Shown in pieces: positions 13,001 through 30,800 of a stretch of 64,000 bases of DNA. Each line of letters opens with the position of its first letter. Position 1 is the first letter of the stretch. The notes under the pieces are model-generated. The model worked only from the letters and a program-made list of their open reading frames with translations. It ran no database searches and was not told the origin of the DNA. The position numbers and the translations under genes were made by a program. Origin of the DNA: Anthopleura xanthogrammica (lineage: Eukaryota; Cnidaria; Anthozoa; Actiniaria; Actiniidae); assembly GCA_964019055.1 (NCBI GenBank), contig OZ025213.1, forward strand, positions 10,226,583 to 10,290,582, given 5' to 3'.

Positions 13001-16000
13001 GTTCCGAAAAAACATTATTTTTGGCGGAGCTGGAAAAAAATTAAATAGAAAACATTAAGGGGAACGCTCATTAAATATTGCCAAGGGGTCGAAGGATTTT
13101 TGTTGGAGCAAAAAGATTAACTTATACCCACCCCGAAAAGCACTATATTTTTTTTACCCCCCCCCCCCCCCTCCCCATTAAAGGTTGCTACTGGGTGATC
13201 CCTCCTTTTGATACCTTTACATCAGTCCTGTTAATTACTGTAACCGAGGTAAATATCACTGGCTAAAAAAAACCAATACTAGTACTCATGATCATACAAG
13301 TCAATAATCCCCTTCACAGTTCCCTGCGCCATCTTGAAAGGTAGCCGTGTTTTGGCATCCAAGCGAGACAAACGGTGACCTTGTGATGATAGAGACCATT
13401 TTTTATCACCTTCGACAATTATTCACACACTCTATCATAGCAGCTCACCGTTCATCTCGCTTTCTCTAGCTTTCAAGATTGCGCAGGGAACTGTGGAGGG
13501 GACTATACTCCGGACGTTAAGTCAAAGGCAACGTACACCCATCCCGATATCACAGTAGGAAGGATCACTTGCTTTATAATTTAGCTTGCCTTTATTGCAA
13601 ACGCTGAGGTATATATGAGCAAAGTAAACTTTATAGCTTGGCCTTCTTGATTTATTAAAGTAGTGTTTTTTTCCTATGATTTCTTCAAATTAAACATTTA
13701 CTTCGCTTGATTTTCTTACCTCGTAGTTCGAAGAAGTTTGTAAGAGGACTTCTGTGCAACCCCACCAATATATCGACGTAATGCTTCTTAAGATCTTACC
13801 TCGTAGTTCGAAAAAGTTTGTAAGAGGACTTCTGTGCAACCCCACCAATATACCGATGCCTTACTTCTTAAAATCTTACCTCGTAGTTCGAAAAAGTTTG
13901 TAAGAGGACTTCTGTGCAACCCCACCAATATATCGACGTAATGCTTCTTAAGATCTTACCTCGTAGTTCGAAAAAGTTTGTAAGAGGACTTCTGTGCAAC
14001 CCCACCAATATACCGATGCCTTACTTCTTAAAATCTTACCTCGTAGTTCGAAGAAGTTTATAAGAGGACTTCTGTGCAACCCCACCAATATATCGATGCC
14101 ATACCACTTAAAATCACTTTCTGTCAGATTACGTATGGTAATATTAGCTGAACAGTTTGCACACCCAGCGATGTTAACCCCAAAGGCAACTTTGCTGACA
14201 TATTCTGGCCTTGGTTGTACTCTGTGTTGTGAATTCATATACAGAATCTTGTATTTGACGTATCCAGGATTGGCCCACTCGCCAAAAAGGAAATCTTTGA
14301 TTCCTGATTGCTGCCTCCTGGATTCTATGTGAAAATGCCAATTCATTGTGACGTCTCTTCCTTCATCTTCATACAGTATTGATTTTGGGGTGTAAAGAAA
14401 ACCAGTCTTCTGATTGGCTGAGGACGAAATATATAAGACATTGAATTTTACTTTAAAAATAGGATGATGAAAAAACCTATATACATCCCCCCTCCTTTGA
14501 ACGTCTTATATCTAAGTTAAAAAAAATTTCCATGACCACAAGTGTAAACATTAGAATGATGACATAATCAAACATATATAGTAAGGTTCACTGATCGATG
14601 AGGGCCCTTTCTGGCCGGTCAGCCCGGTGCATTCACTAAGAGAATTCCGTTATTAATCAGAACTGGCCGACGAGATCAAGCAATTCCTAAATATCTTCTG
14701 CTATTCTGATGGGATGAATATAAGACTTGGGCCTTCTCAAAATTCTCTTGCAAATTGGATGAGAGGCTAACATGAAACACAAAATAATTCACAATTTTCT
14801 GGATAGAATTTGTGGCATTTCTTTTGTATTTACATGTTAACGTTAGCCTTGCCTTGAATGTATTTTTGAGAGGGCTCATTAGGGAAAACTCTCGAGGAAA
14901 AAGCCTTCTTCCTTTTCAATTAACCGGTCTAGCGTATCAGTTCCGACTAATGAAAAGTGCCCCGAGAGTGTTGCTCTGCGCATGGAATATCTCTCTATAG
15001 AATACCTTACTTTAGTTGTATGTTGTGCACGTCTCACAGATGAAGAATAAGAAAGAAATGAAAGGGAGGAGAACGCAAAATAAGAAATAAAAATATAAAC
15101 AAAAATAAAACTAAACGAATAAAACATATACACCTAATTGCAAGAACGCTGTCACATAAAAATAAAAAGAGAACAAATATAGGAATTAATTAGAAATATT
15201 TTTCTTTATTTTGATTCTAAAGCCCCCTAGATTGATGACAATAACTGTTTAGTAATATACAAACAAGAGTATCTCAAACATATCAGTCTATACTTTCAAT
15301 CAGTGAAATAATTATGTCTGTTTTGCAAAAATAATCAGTTGCTATTCTATGTCTTATTTTTATATGCTCCAGCGCCTCCAAGACGAGGAAAAACATGAAA
15401 GGATTTTTTTGAAATTCGAAGAGCAAGTCAGGACGGCGCACTAACTCTACGCTTGGGCTACCTGTGCCCGGAAGTGAGTACATTTTCGACCCCCCCCCAC
15501 CCCCCCCCCCCCCCCAGTTTGGCCGCAAAACATCCTGATTCTGGTTACAAATAATCTGAAATCAAGCAAATTGATTGGCCAGAAAAAGAGCTGATTACTC
15601 AGACCCTGATCACCCCTCCCCATAATAAAACCTTCATGAATAATTAATACTTCCTTCTTACTTATATAAAAAATGAAAGTGAAAGTTTGCCATTCTGAGA
15701 TCATGTTCTTACTTAAACTTGCGATGATGCAAGTTTCAAATAATAGAAACTCAGTTAAAAGCTCAATTGGAGTATATATGTATGTAGGCCTAACCTTGGT
15801 TAGAGTATAGACAAAGTAGTTTTAACTGAATATATATAAATTTAAGTTCAAAAACATCCTCGCGAATAATACTTCTTTTAAGTAAGATATCGATTGAACC
15901 TTATGTATCGAAATACAGAAACGAATTTCAATGGAATTTTCAGTTCGTTAACCAGTCTCACTGCCAACACGCATGCACTGGCACATATAAGATAATGTTC

Positions 16001-18055
16001 AGCAGACTGACTGACTTTAGGGGGCTTTCGTTTATTAGTGTATGGAGAATCGGCAAAATCACTTGTTGTCTTTTCCAAATATTACCCAACCCCCCCTTCC
16101 TGGTAGGCAAAAATCTCAGTCGTAGTCGTACTCGATTTCGTACTCGTTCTGGCACCCATTGTTTTCCTTGAGCACTACGGTGCTGATCGAGACAAACTAG
16201 ACTACCGTCAGCTAAAAATCGTAAGAGTATTATAAAGGTCATTTGGAACCGTGAAAGGTACGTGGGAACGATTTATTTTATTGACGATGTTCTGGATCTT
16301 TTGTACGTTAGTGTTTATCTTGATCAGCAAAGTAGGAAGTAGTAGGAATAGCAGAATATACCTCCCTCAAATCTGCCTCGAATGCATGGTTGGAAATCTT
16401 TCTAATATATATATATATATATATTGCTATGGTTAAACATTGTTTGTACCATTGTTTGTGCCATAGGCTCATTTATTTTACGAAACGACGAGCAAATTCT
16501 CAACTAAAGTTAATAGTGTTCGTTAATAAAGGCTTGTTAATTATATAAGGTTACTGCGATTCTAAATATTCTGAGTACTCAGACATTTCAACTGCTTGTT
16601 GTGAAATTGGTTTTTCGCTGCCGTCAATCAAAACTAACTATTCGGTGCATTTTCAGTATATTTTTGACACTGGCAGCAGTGAAAAACCAAATTCCAACAG
16701 GCAACTTGCATCTACCGAGTTCGCAGAATACTGAGAATCGCCTTAGTACACGTGTGTCCAAAATGAGAAGAATGATGATCAGACTGTAAAGAACGAAGAC
16801 ACGTTCAAACTGAAGTTTTTCAATGTGCATTTATACGAAAAGCTCTAGCATGTACTCCAATGAAGATTATTTTGGGTTAAGCAATACTTCGTCCTATAGC
16901 TATATATCACTAGATGCTAGATTAAAAATTAATCATATTTCTTGGAATATATTCACCACATGGTTTTAGAAATTTCTTGGAATTGAACATGGAGGGGATG
17001 TACCTGACGAGCGGAACTAAAAGTAGGATGATTAAGATTTTCTTTATTTTTGGAGAATCTGATCACAGGTAGCCCAAGCTATGGTTCTGAATATATATAG
17101 AGAGAATGTATGGCAGATCAAAAAATTTCTTTAAAATAGAATATATTTCATATTTTATTGTTTCTTTACCGGTATATCAATGTTTTATTGCATGTTTTGT
17201 GGTTTCCTGACGGTTTGGTTGCGTTTTAAGGCGATTTAAGGAAATTTTATCTCCTCTCTAAAGACGAAGTCAAGGTAGGAATCCTCGTACTCGGGTGCTT
17301 TGCTTCAACAGGCCGTAAATCGCCAGAAATATGTTCCACAGCAAATTTTTCACTGGCTACCCTTTGCCCAATAAATATCCAACACATCCAATCCGAAAAT
17401 GGCCATATCGCTTCACTTCTTCCCGTCGAAATTCGCAAATATATACGCTTTACTTTGACAACTTCATCGGCGGACGGATCAGCCTCGCCACGGATTCAAC
17501 GGTTGGTGACAAATCATTAACTATGTGGGGGAGGGTACATGACAAACGTTGACCTTTGCCTAGACTAAAAACCGCTCGAAATAAAAGATTCCTTATCCAT
17601 ATAACCAAAAATAATTCAAGATTTCTAGATAATGTTTACGAAATAGAACTCTAAACGTTCTGGTTTTCCTCTGCATAAATTTTACATTCCGTTCAGCTAA
17701 ACATTGGTCTTGTTTCTCGCTGTCATCGAGCGGTTTTTAGTCTAGGCAAAGGTCAACGTTTGTCATGTACCCTCCCCCACATAGTTAATGATTTGTCACC
17801 AACCGTTGAATCCGTGGCGAGGCTGATCCGTCCGCCGATGAAGTTGTCAAAGTACTATAGTTATTGCTATATGGGTAAACACTGTTTGGACTCCTTTTAC
17901 TTTAATACGAAACGATCGATGAGCGAGCAAATTGTCAAACTATGCAAAGCAAAACGTGTTTGTGCTAGTTAATATAATAATACAATACCTGAAACACTGC
18001 TTGTGACCAAAATGAGAAGAGTCAGGTAACAGACGAAGTCACGTTTTTGATACAT
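10052..18055 (-). CDS. Single-pass immunoglobulin-superfamily receptor (five-exon model)
   Basis: The exon model reads 17989-18055 (signal peptide, YLTLLILVTSSVS), 14040-14417 (V-like domain with FGEWANPGY), 12775-13029 and 11250-11504 (two almost identical C2-type Ig domains with C-K-A-K-G-F-P-A-P and D-x-G-x-Y-x-C), and 10052-10218 (Thr/Ser stalk, membrane span ALAIALVVVAMVAILVMFGI, short basic tail ending GVHKV). All introns are GT-AG and phase 1. The lengths sum to 374 codons. The tail has no ITIM, kinase or death domain. The V-like exon matches that of the divergently placed RTK. This is probably a cell-surface recognition receptor; its ligand is unknown. Two TTCNNNGAA sites lie just upstream of exon 1 (18204-18212, 18237-18245). 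Confidence 0.7.
10321..10660. repeat. Long, nearly perfect inverted repeat (hairpin)
   Basis: The left arm 10321-10461 is the reverse complement of 10520-10660 with very few changes. The 58-bp centre continues the palindrome imperfectly. It lies in the intron before the membrane exon of the Ig receptor. A third copy of one arm sits at about 12045-12185 because the 1.5-kb duplication starts inside the hairpin. Confidence 0.8.
10461..13515. repeat. 1,525-bp tandem duplication, nearly identical copies
   Basis: Copy 1 (10461-11985) and copy 2 (11986-13515) align end to end. The only differences I noticed are one base near 11040, one base in the Ig exon (GCA versus GTA, Ala to Val) and the length of a C-run. 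Each copy contains a complete phase 1-1 Ig exon, so the duplication adds one Ig domain in frame. The near identity means a very recent event, recent conversion, or an assembly join of two alleles. Confidence 0.85.
11020..11147. mobile_element. GGGGCGTAGCCAGG-type MITE (with a second copy at 12545-12672)
   Basis: The ends CAGGGGCGTAGCCAGG and CCTGGCTACGCCCC are inverted copies flanking about 100 bp. Termini beginning CAGGGG are common in animal hAT-like non-autonomous elements. The second copy comes from the surrounding tandem duplication, not a new insertion. Confidence 0.6.
13721..14120 (-). repeat. 80-bp tandem array repeating an exon end and its splice donor
   Basis: Units begin at 13721, 13801, 13881, 13961 and 14041 with a period of exactly 80 bp. 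On the minus strand each carries the end of the V-like exon (coding FFELRG) followed by GGTAAGAT. There are therefore five donor sites in a row, at 14039, 13959, 13879, 13799 and 13719. As 80 is not a multiple of three, use of a later donor changes frame and soon meets a stop. Confidence 0.85.
16745..16830 (-). pseudogene. Diverged second copy of the signal-peptide exon
   Basis: The region about 16425-16960 is a diverged direct copy of about 17870-18140. On the minus strand from 16830 it encodes a hydrophobic leader (FVLYSLIIILLILDT) matching the leader of exon 1 at 18055. The donor has drifted from CAG-GTATTG to CTCAGTATTC. Two TTCTTGGAA palindromes (16939, 16974) sit upstream, as for the intact copy. 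It may be an alternative first exon or a relic. Confidence 0.45.
17451..17854. repeat. Perfect-looking 129-bp inverted repeat
   Basis: The left arm 17451-17579 is the reverse complement of 17726-17854, with a 146-bp unrelated spacer. No open frame. It lies in intron 1 of the Ig receptor, next to its first exon. Near identity suggests a young foldback element or recent inverted duplication. Confidence 0.8.
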
Positions 18056-19610
18056 TACTAAAAGCACTAGCAACACTCCAATGAAGATGTTTTGGGTCAA
18101 ACAATACTTCTTTAGCTATCACTAGATAGCAGGATGAAAAGCAAACAGCGATTATGTCTTGAAGTATTATTTCTTGAGTTGGAACTCCCTTAATTATGTT
18201 CAATTCTGGGAAGTTACGCATCAGTTATCTCAAAAATTCTCAGAAATATTAGGTAATTTTTCAAGGAAAACAGGAAGTAGTAACGATTCAGTTTTTCTTG
18301 AATTTTCTTGAATTTGCTAAATGAGAAAATGCCGTACGACCTTTACTACGCTTATCACCTGAGTAAGAAACGAGAAAGTTTGGAGGCCTAAGTTTTGCAG
18401 TCAAAAGTACAATGTTGTTAGAGGCAACTAAATCTGAAAGCGAAGAGTCACGCTCCATGCATGTAAACAGTTAATTCCAAGAAAATATAATTATATTTGA
18501 ACAGTGTGACCAACACATGCAGCGAAGACTCTAACTAGTGCAAAGGATGCTTGTTTAAATGTGTTTTTAAAATCTCATGAGCATGAAAAACTTACAACAA
18601 CCAACAGCTACTCATAATACATAATATCCTACTTATTTTAGAATTCCTATTAAATATGATCTGCTTGCATTCAAACATGACCTTACGTCACTCAATGTCA
18701 CGTACTCATCCCGAAATTCCCAACAACAAAAAACACCAAGAATACTGGTAATTGTAAAAATATAATAAATAAATAAATAAATGGATTTAAAAGAAAAATG
18801 AAAAAGACGGGCATAAAAATGGTGGGTTTATTACTTTATGGCTTACATATACGATTTTGTGGGATTTATAACTTGTATCTTAGCTCTATTTTATTTCGAT
18901 ATCGTATGAGGATTTAGTTTTAAATTTGGTATACTTAAATCCTGTTGGAAATGAAATAAACGGACGGATAGATGAATGGATGGACGGATGGAGGGAGGGA
19001 GGGAGGGAGGGATGGAGGGAGGAAAGGAGGGAGGGAGGGATGGAGGGAGGAAGGGAGGGAGGGAGGGAGGGACGGATGACAATAGCGAATAAAATAGCGA
19101 AAAAGTAGTAAGTATGATTGATTATCAGTGCAAAGTAGATAATTATGCCATTCGTCAACTAGAAAAAGAACTATAATCATAGGTTATGAATCCCACAAAA
19201 TTGACTCTGTAAAGAAATAAAATAAAATATTAAGGCCCGGCATGAGCCATGAGTCATCTTATAAAAATATTTTGTAACACCAATATATGGAAAGTCGATA
19301 AGAGTGACAGACTGAAGAACTGGGAACTTGGTTCTTTCCAAGAAAAACAACGACGCTTCCAAGAACATTTCCACGCCTATGTTTTTCAGTTTCAGGAACA
19401 AGAAAACTATCTTTGAGTGCCGGGGTTGAAATACCTCTTTAGACTCAGGATATTTAAGACTAATTAATTAGGAAAGTGTTGTGGTCGAACGATCTAGTCC
19501 TGTAAGACCACGAACAACCAAATCAAACATCCGTATTTATCGCAAATTACGACAAAAACAACCACTGAATTATACTTATATACATAAAATATAAGACTGA
19601 GTTAGCGACC
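18056..19610. promoter_or_regulatory. Shared upstream region of the divergent Ig receptor and RTK
   Basis: This interval of about 1.5 kb separates the two divergent first exons. TTCNNNGAA sites lie on the Ig receptor side at 18204-18212 (TTCTGGGAA) and 18237-18245 (TTCTCAGAA), and on the RTK side at 19336-19344 and 19357-19365 (both TTCCAAGAA). The middle holds a GGAG/GATG microsatellite at 18961-19075. That the palindromes are STAT sites is inferred. Confidence 0.45.
18961..19075. repeat. GGAG/GATG tetranucleotide microsatellite
   Basis: Runs of GGAG and GATG units with interruptions. The open frames here on both strands are products of the repeat. Confidence 0.85.
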
Positions 19611-26577
<6,967 letters not shown>

Positions 26578-27861
26578 TATTTGTGAGTCATTTACTGTGA
26601 TGCAACGTTTTTTATACAGATTGATTGATTGATTGATTTTATTTTACTCATATATATATATTAATATATATTTTTAACATCTTTTAACAATTTTACATTA
26701 TAATAATTAATACATTGAAGAAGAAAAATAAAATGTTATACTAATTTCTATCTATATTACATAGTACTAAGTGGAAAGAATAACTTAAAATAGAAATTAG
26801 TATTTTTGTTTGAGCCTGGAGGTCAAATTAACAATATGTTTTCTTGTTGACCTCCAGCCTTTTTACATTAACAATTTTTGACGACAGAATTAAGGAAAAT
26901 TACAAAAGGTATATTCATACTGAGTAGAAATATGGAAAAATGTTGAGCAAAAATGTTAAGCCTACAGATAGCTCTTAGTCATGCAATTATAGTGATAGCA
27001 TTAACTTCTTCATGAAAATAGAAAAGGCACCCATGCCGCCAAAAACGTCCTCTTGCTACAGTGCCCAAAGATGCCGGAGACCCGGTCGGGATAACGAGAT
27101 CAACCAATGGAAGCCGCAACAAAAAGAGAATCTACTCTGACAAAGTACGAATCCCATGGCAATATTATGCAGGGCACCAATTATTTAAATCAAAGTCAGA
27201 TGTATTTCAGAAAATGGAAATAGAAATTCTTTATTTAAAGTGGAACATACACTCTAGCTTACAGGTAGTTCAGCTAAACTATAATAAAAATATACAATTC
27301 ATATTCAAAATATATACAATAAAATGATAATAGACCATTGTCGAATTATATAGCTAGTTAGGTAGAGAACCGAGGATTTCATGAGCAAGAACTCCAGGAG
27401 AGAACATAGATATAGACAAGGGAGTTTTGTGGATGGTCTGTGTGGGCACATCATGTAAGACTGAATCTAGATTTTCAATTAAAATGTTTCCAAAATAAAA
27501 AGTCAAATCACATTAATGTCCTGTTGTTTTCAAGGTATTCATACAACGTATTTCTGACGACTTACCACAGTCACCACTAACCACAAACATCCAGTTTAGC
27601 AAGCACAACAGAGGACTCATGGGAGTGGGAGGGGCTGAAGAGGGGTTGGGACTCAGGAACCTTGGGGAAATTAATTATGTCACGATATCCCTCATACAGT
27701 GTTTTGGTTCTTTACGTTTACTTTAATCAGTAACCTGTAACTAATTATTAGACCTTGCTCCTTGCAAAGATCAGCAAAGAAAAAAAGCTACGACCTGTAA
27801 CTGGCATGAATCGCTCAAATATGCTTCCTTTATTTTAACATACATATGGGATGTCTTCGGT
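26578..27861. other. Convergent 3' flanks of RTK and LRR-GPCR
   Basis: AT-rich 3' sequence with an ATTG repeat near 26621-26640. No supported gene. The open frame at 27061-27327 has no recognisable features. Confidence 0.5.
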
Positions 27862-30800
27862 TTAAGGTTGAGGACCAACAGACCTTCGACAGACAAGACA
27901 TCTCCTTCTCAACTCAGTACGAAATGTTTCATTTCGAAACGAAAATAAAATGGGATTTAAACAAGAATTTATACCGAGAAAAATGATTCCAAACGTTTTG
28001 GAAAAGATATATCGATTGACGTACAATATGTAGTCCCGAAGACTCGAGATGATTAAAATAAAGATTAAAGGAAGGATAAAGAAGAGAACATTGGTGAACA
28101 TGATGAGTGCAATCCTGCGTGCTACACGGTTTTCTCTTTGCAGCTGCACGGTCTTCTGGTTAGTCTTTCGGAAATCCAAATATAAATGACCATATAAGGT
28201 CATAGAGAGGATATACAACCCCACTCCAATACCTCCAATATATTGGAGTATGTTCATCTTGTCAGTATTTTCTAACGGGATACACATGCTGTCTGTTTCA
28301 TTCGAAAAATTCGGGGAAATCATAAAACTGACTGCCAGTGAAATTGACGAACCCCAGACAGTTACCATAGCAACATAACACATTCTCCCAGTGATCCTGA
28401 TGTGTGGTCTCATGCAGTATACAACAGCTAAGTACCTTTCTAATGTCATGATAAACGACATTAAAGGGCTTGAAATTTGTCCAATCAGGAAAAAGAGACC
28501 AACAATCCTGCAGTAATCTGTGATGTAGAACCAAGAGTATTTATCTACATCCATGATCTGTCTCGTCAAGGTAATAATAATCATATATATTGCGATAAAC
28601 AGGTCTCCTACAGCAATATTAGCCACGAGAATATGTGCTACAGACTCTTGTAGTACTCTGCTTCTCAAAGTTGTCATAACAACGAACAGATTTAAAACCA
28701 AAGCACAAATCCCTTCAATCAAAGTGATGCTATGAATTCGTCCAATTGAGTTAAAGCAATACGACGTTTCTACTTGTCTGGTGAAATACCATGAGTTTTG
28801 TTGCTGCAAATGGGAAAAATGACGTTTTGGGATTGATTTTAAAACAAAGCTAGGTATAAGTCTCTTACAATGAAAATAAAAACCACCTTCATCGATAATA
28901 TTCCAGAAACTGGCATCACGGAAAAACAATTTACTCCGCCAACAGTCATCCGCTTTTAATAATAGGACATTTGGCGTAACGCTCTGTTTAATAGAGGATG
29001 GAATTTTTTCCGCGAAGATGGATTTGTTTCCTAGTATTTTTTCGATGTCTCTTCTAACCAAATAACATTTAAATAGCCACCAATAACTTCTTGGCTTGTA
29101 CGTTATCAATAAATATATAATCTTCAGGTTTGGTAAGGACAGAATTTGTTGGTCTGGTTTCCAATGAATATTTTGTGCAATATTTAGTATCGCGAGGTTT
29201 GGTAGATCTTGTTGAATCAACTTTGTGTCCCACTGTTTGATCACGTTGTCTTCGCACAGTAAATCAGTTCGGGGCCGTTTCAGCCCCAAAAATGGGGCCA
29301 ACATTTTGACCCGGATACCGCCCTCTTTTGTCGGGGCCGTTTTAGCCCTTAATATTAGGACCGTTTTTTGGCCCAATTTTATAGGGGCCAATTTAGCCAA
29401 TGTCTAGAGCCAATTTTTGACCCGGATACCGCCCTCTTTTGACGGGGCCGTTTTAGCCCTTAATATAAGGACCGTTTTTTGGCCCAATTTTATAGGGGCC
29501 AATTTAGCCAATGTCTAGAGCCAATTTTTGACCCGGATACCGCCCTCTTTTGACGGGGCCGTTTTAGCCCTTAATATTAGGACCGTTTTTTGACCCAATT
29601 TTATAGGGGCCAATTTAGCCAATGTCTAGAGCCAAATTTTGACCCGGATACCGCCCTCTTTTGACGGGGCCGTTTTAGCCCTTAATATTAGGACCGTTTT
29701 TTGGCCCAATTTTATAGGGGCCAATTTAGCTCATGTCTAGAGCCAATTTTTGACCCGGATACCGCCCTCTTTTGACGGGGCCGTTTTAGCCCTTAATATT
29801 AGGACCGTTTTTTGGCCCAATTTTATAGGGGCCAATTTAGCCAATGTCTAGAGCCAATTTTTGACCCGGATACCGCCCTCTTTTGACGGGGCCGTTTTAG
29901 CCCTTAATATTAGGACCGTTTTTTGGCCCAATTTTATAGGGGCCAATTTAGCTCATGTCTAGAGCCAATTTTTGACCCGGATACCGCCCTCTTTTGACGG
30001 GACCGTTTTAGCCCTTAATAATAGGACCGTTTTTTGGCCCAATTTTATAGGGACCAATTTATCCCATGTCTAGAGCCACTAAATGATCCGGAAATCGCCT
30101 TTTTTGCTCCATAATCGGTGTAGTCATTTTTATTCATATTAAAATAACTGTTGAAGACTTGTTTACAGTGTATAAACCATGATTTAATAAAAATAGCAAT
30201 CACGATCAGAGACAAAAGCGAATTTTCAATTTAGTCAAAAACCTAAAAAAACCTAATTATCTGAAAACATTGTATATTCTTTATATTATGAGTATATCAG
30301 TTTATACTTGCAAGTAGCTGCTACTCCTTTACTCTACATGACTGTATGTAGTCAATTGCTGCTCCATATATAATGTGTAATCTCCATCTCTAGGTAGAAG
30401 CAAACAAAACCATGAGCTTAAAAAGTATTGAAAAAGCGAAACCACAGATAATCATAGACAATTCTACACAATTCATCGGCTTCTATTATCAAAAATTAAC
30501 CCTAAAAAAACATTTGAAGCTCCATGAAGTTTATTATTACAGTTGTAAACTTTTAAAGGCAAAGGACAAAGGTTCGGCTAAAATAATCCACTCACCGATA
30601 ATTTAGCCTTCTTTAAGGAAAAAAAACTGATCCAAAATGATCTTGAACATCTTAAGTGCCGTTCTTCTGAGTTTCAGTCAATATTCTTACCCAAAAGGGT
30701 TTAAAAGAATCACATAAAGAAGCTACTGTTCACCATGTCGTTGGCCATGCTTCTTGAAAATGGCGGGCTTTGAAATGCCTTCCCCGCTGAGAATCATGGT

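Larger units (their letters stand above)
14418..17988. other. Intron 1 of the Ig receptor with repeats
   Basis: It contains a C-run at 15491-15517, a TA repeat near 16407-16425, a diverged copy of the receptor's first exon and promoter (16600-16985) and a long inverted repeat (17451-17854). I see no further exon that clearly belongs to the receptor. Confidence 0.5.

Noticed and set aside
18886..19180. Overlapping Pro/Ser and Gly/Glu frames on both strands
   Set aside because: All are readings of the GGAG/GATG microsatellite.
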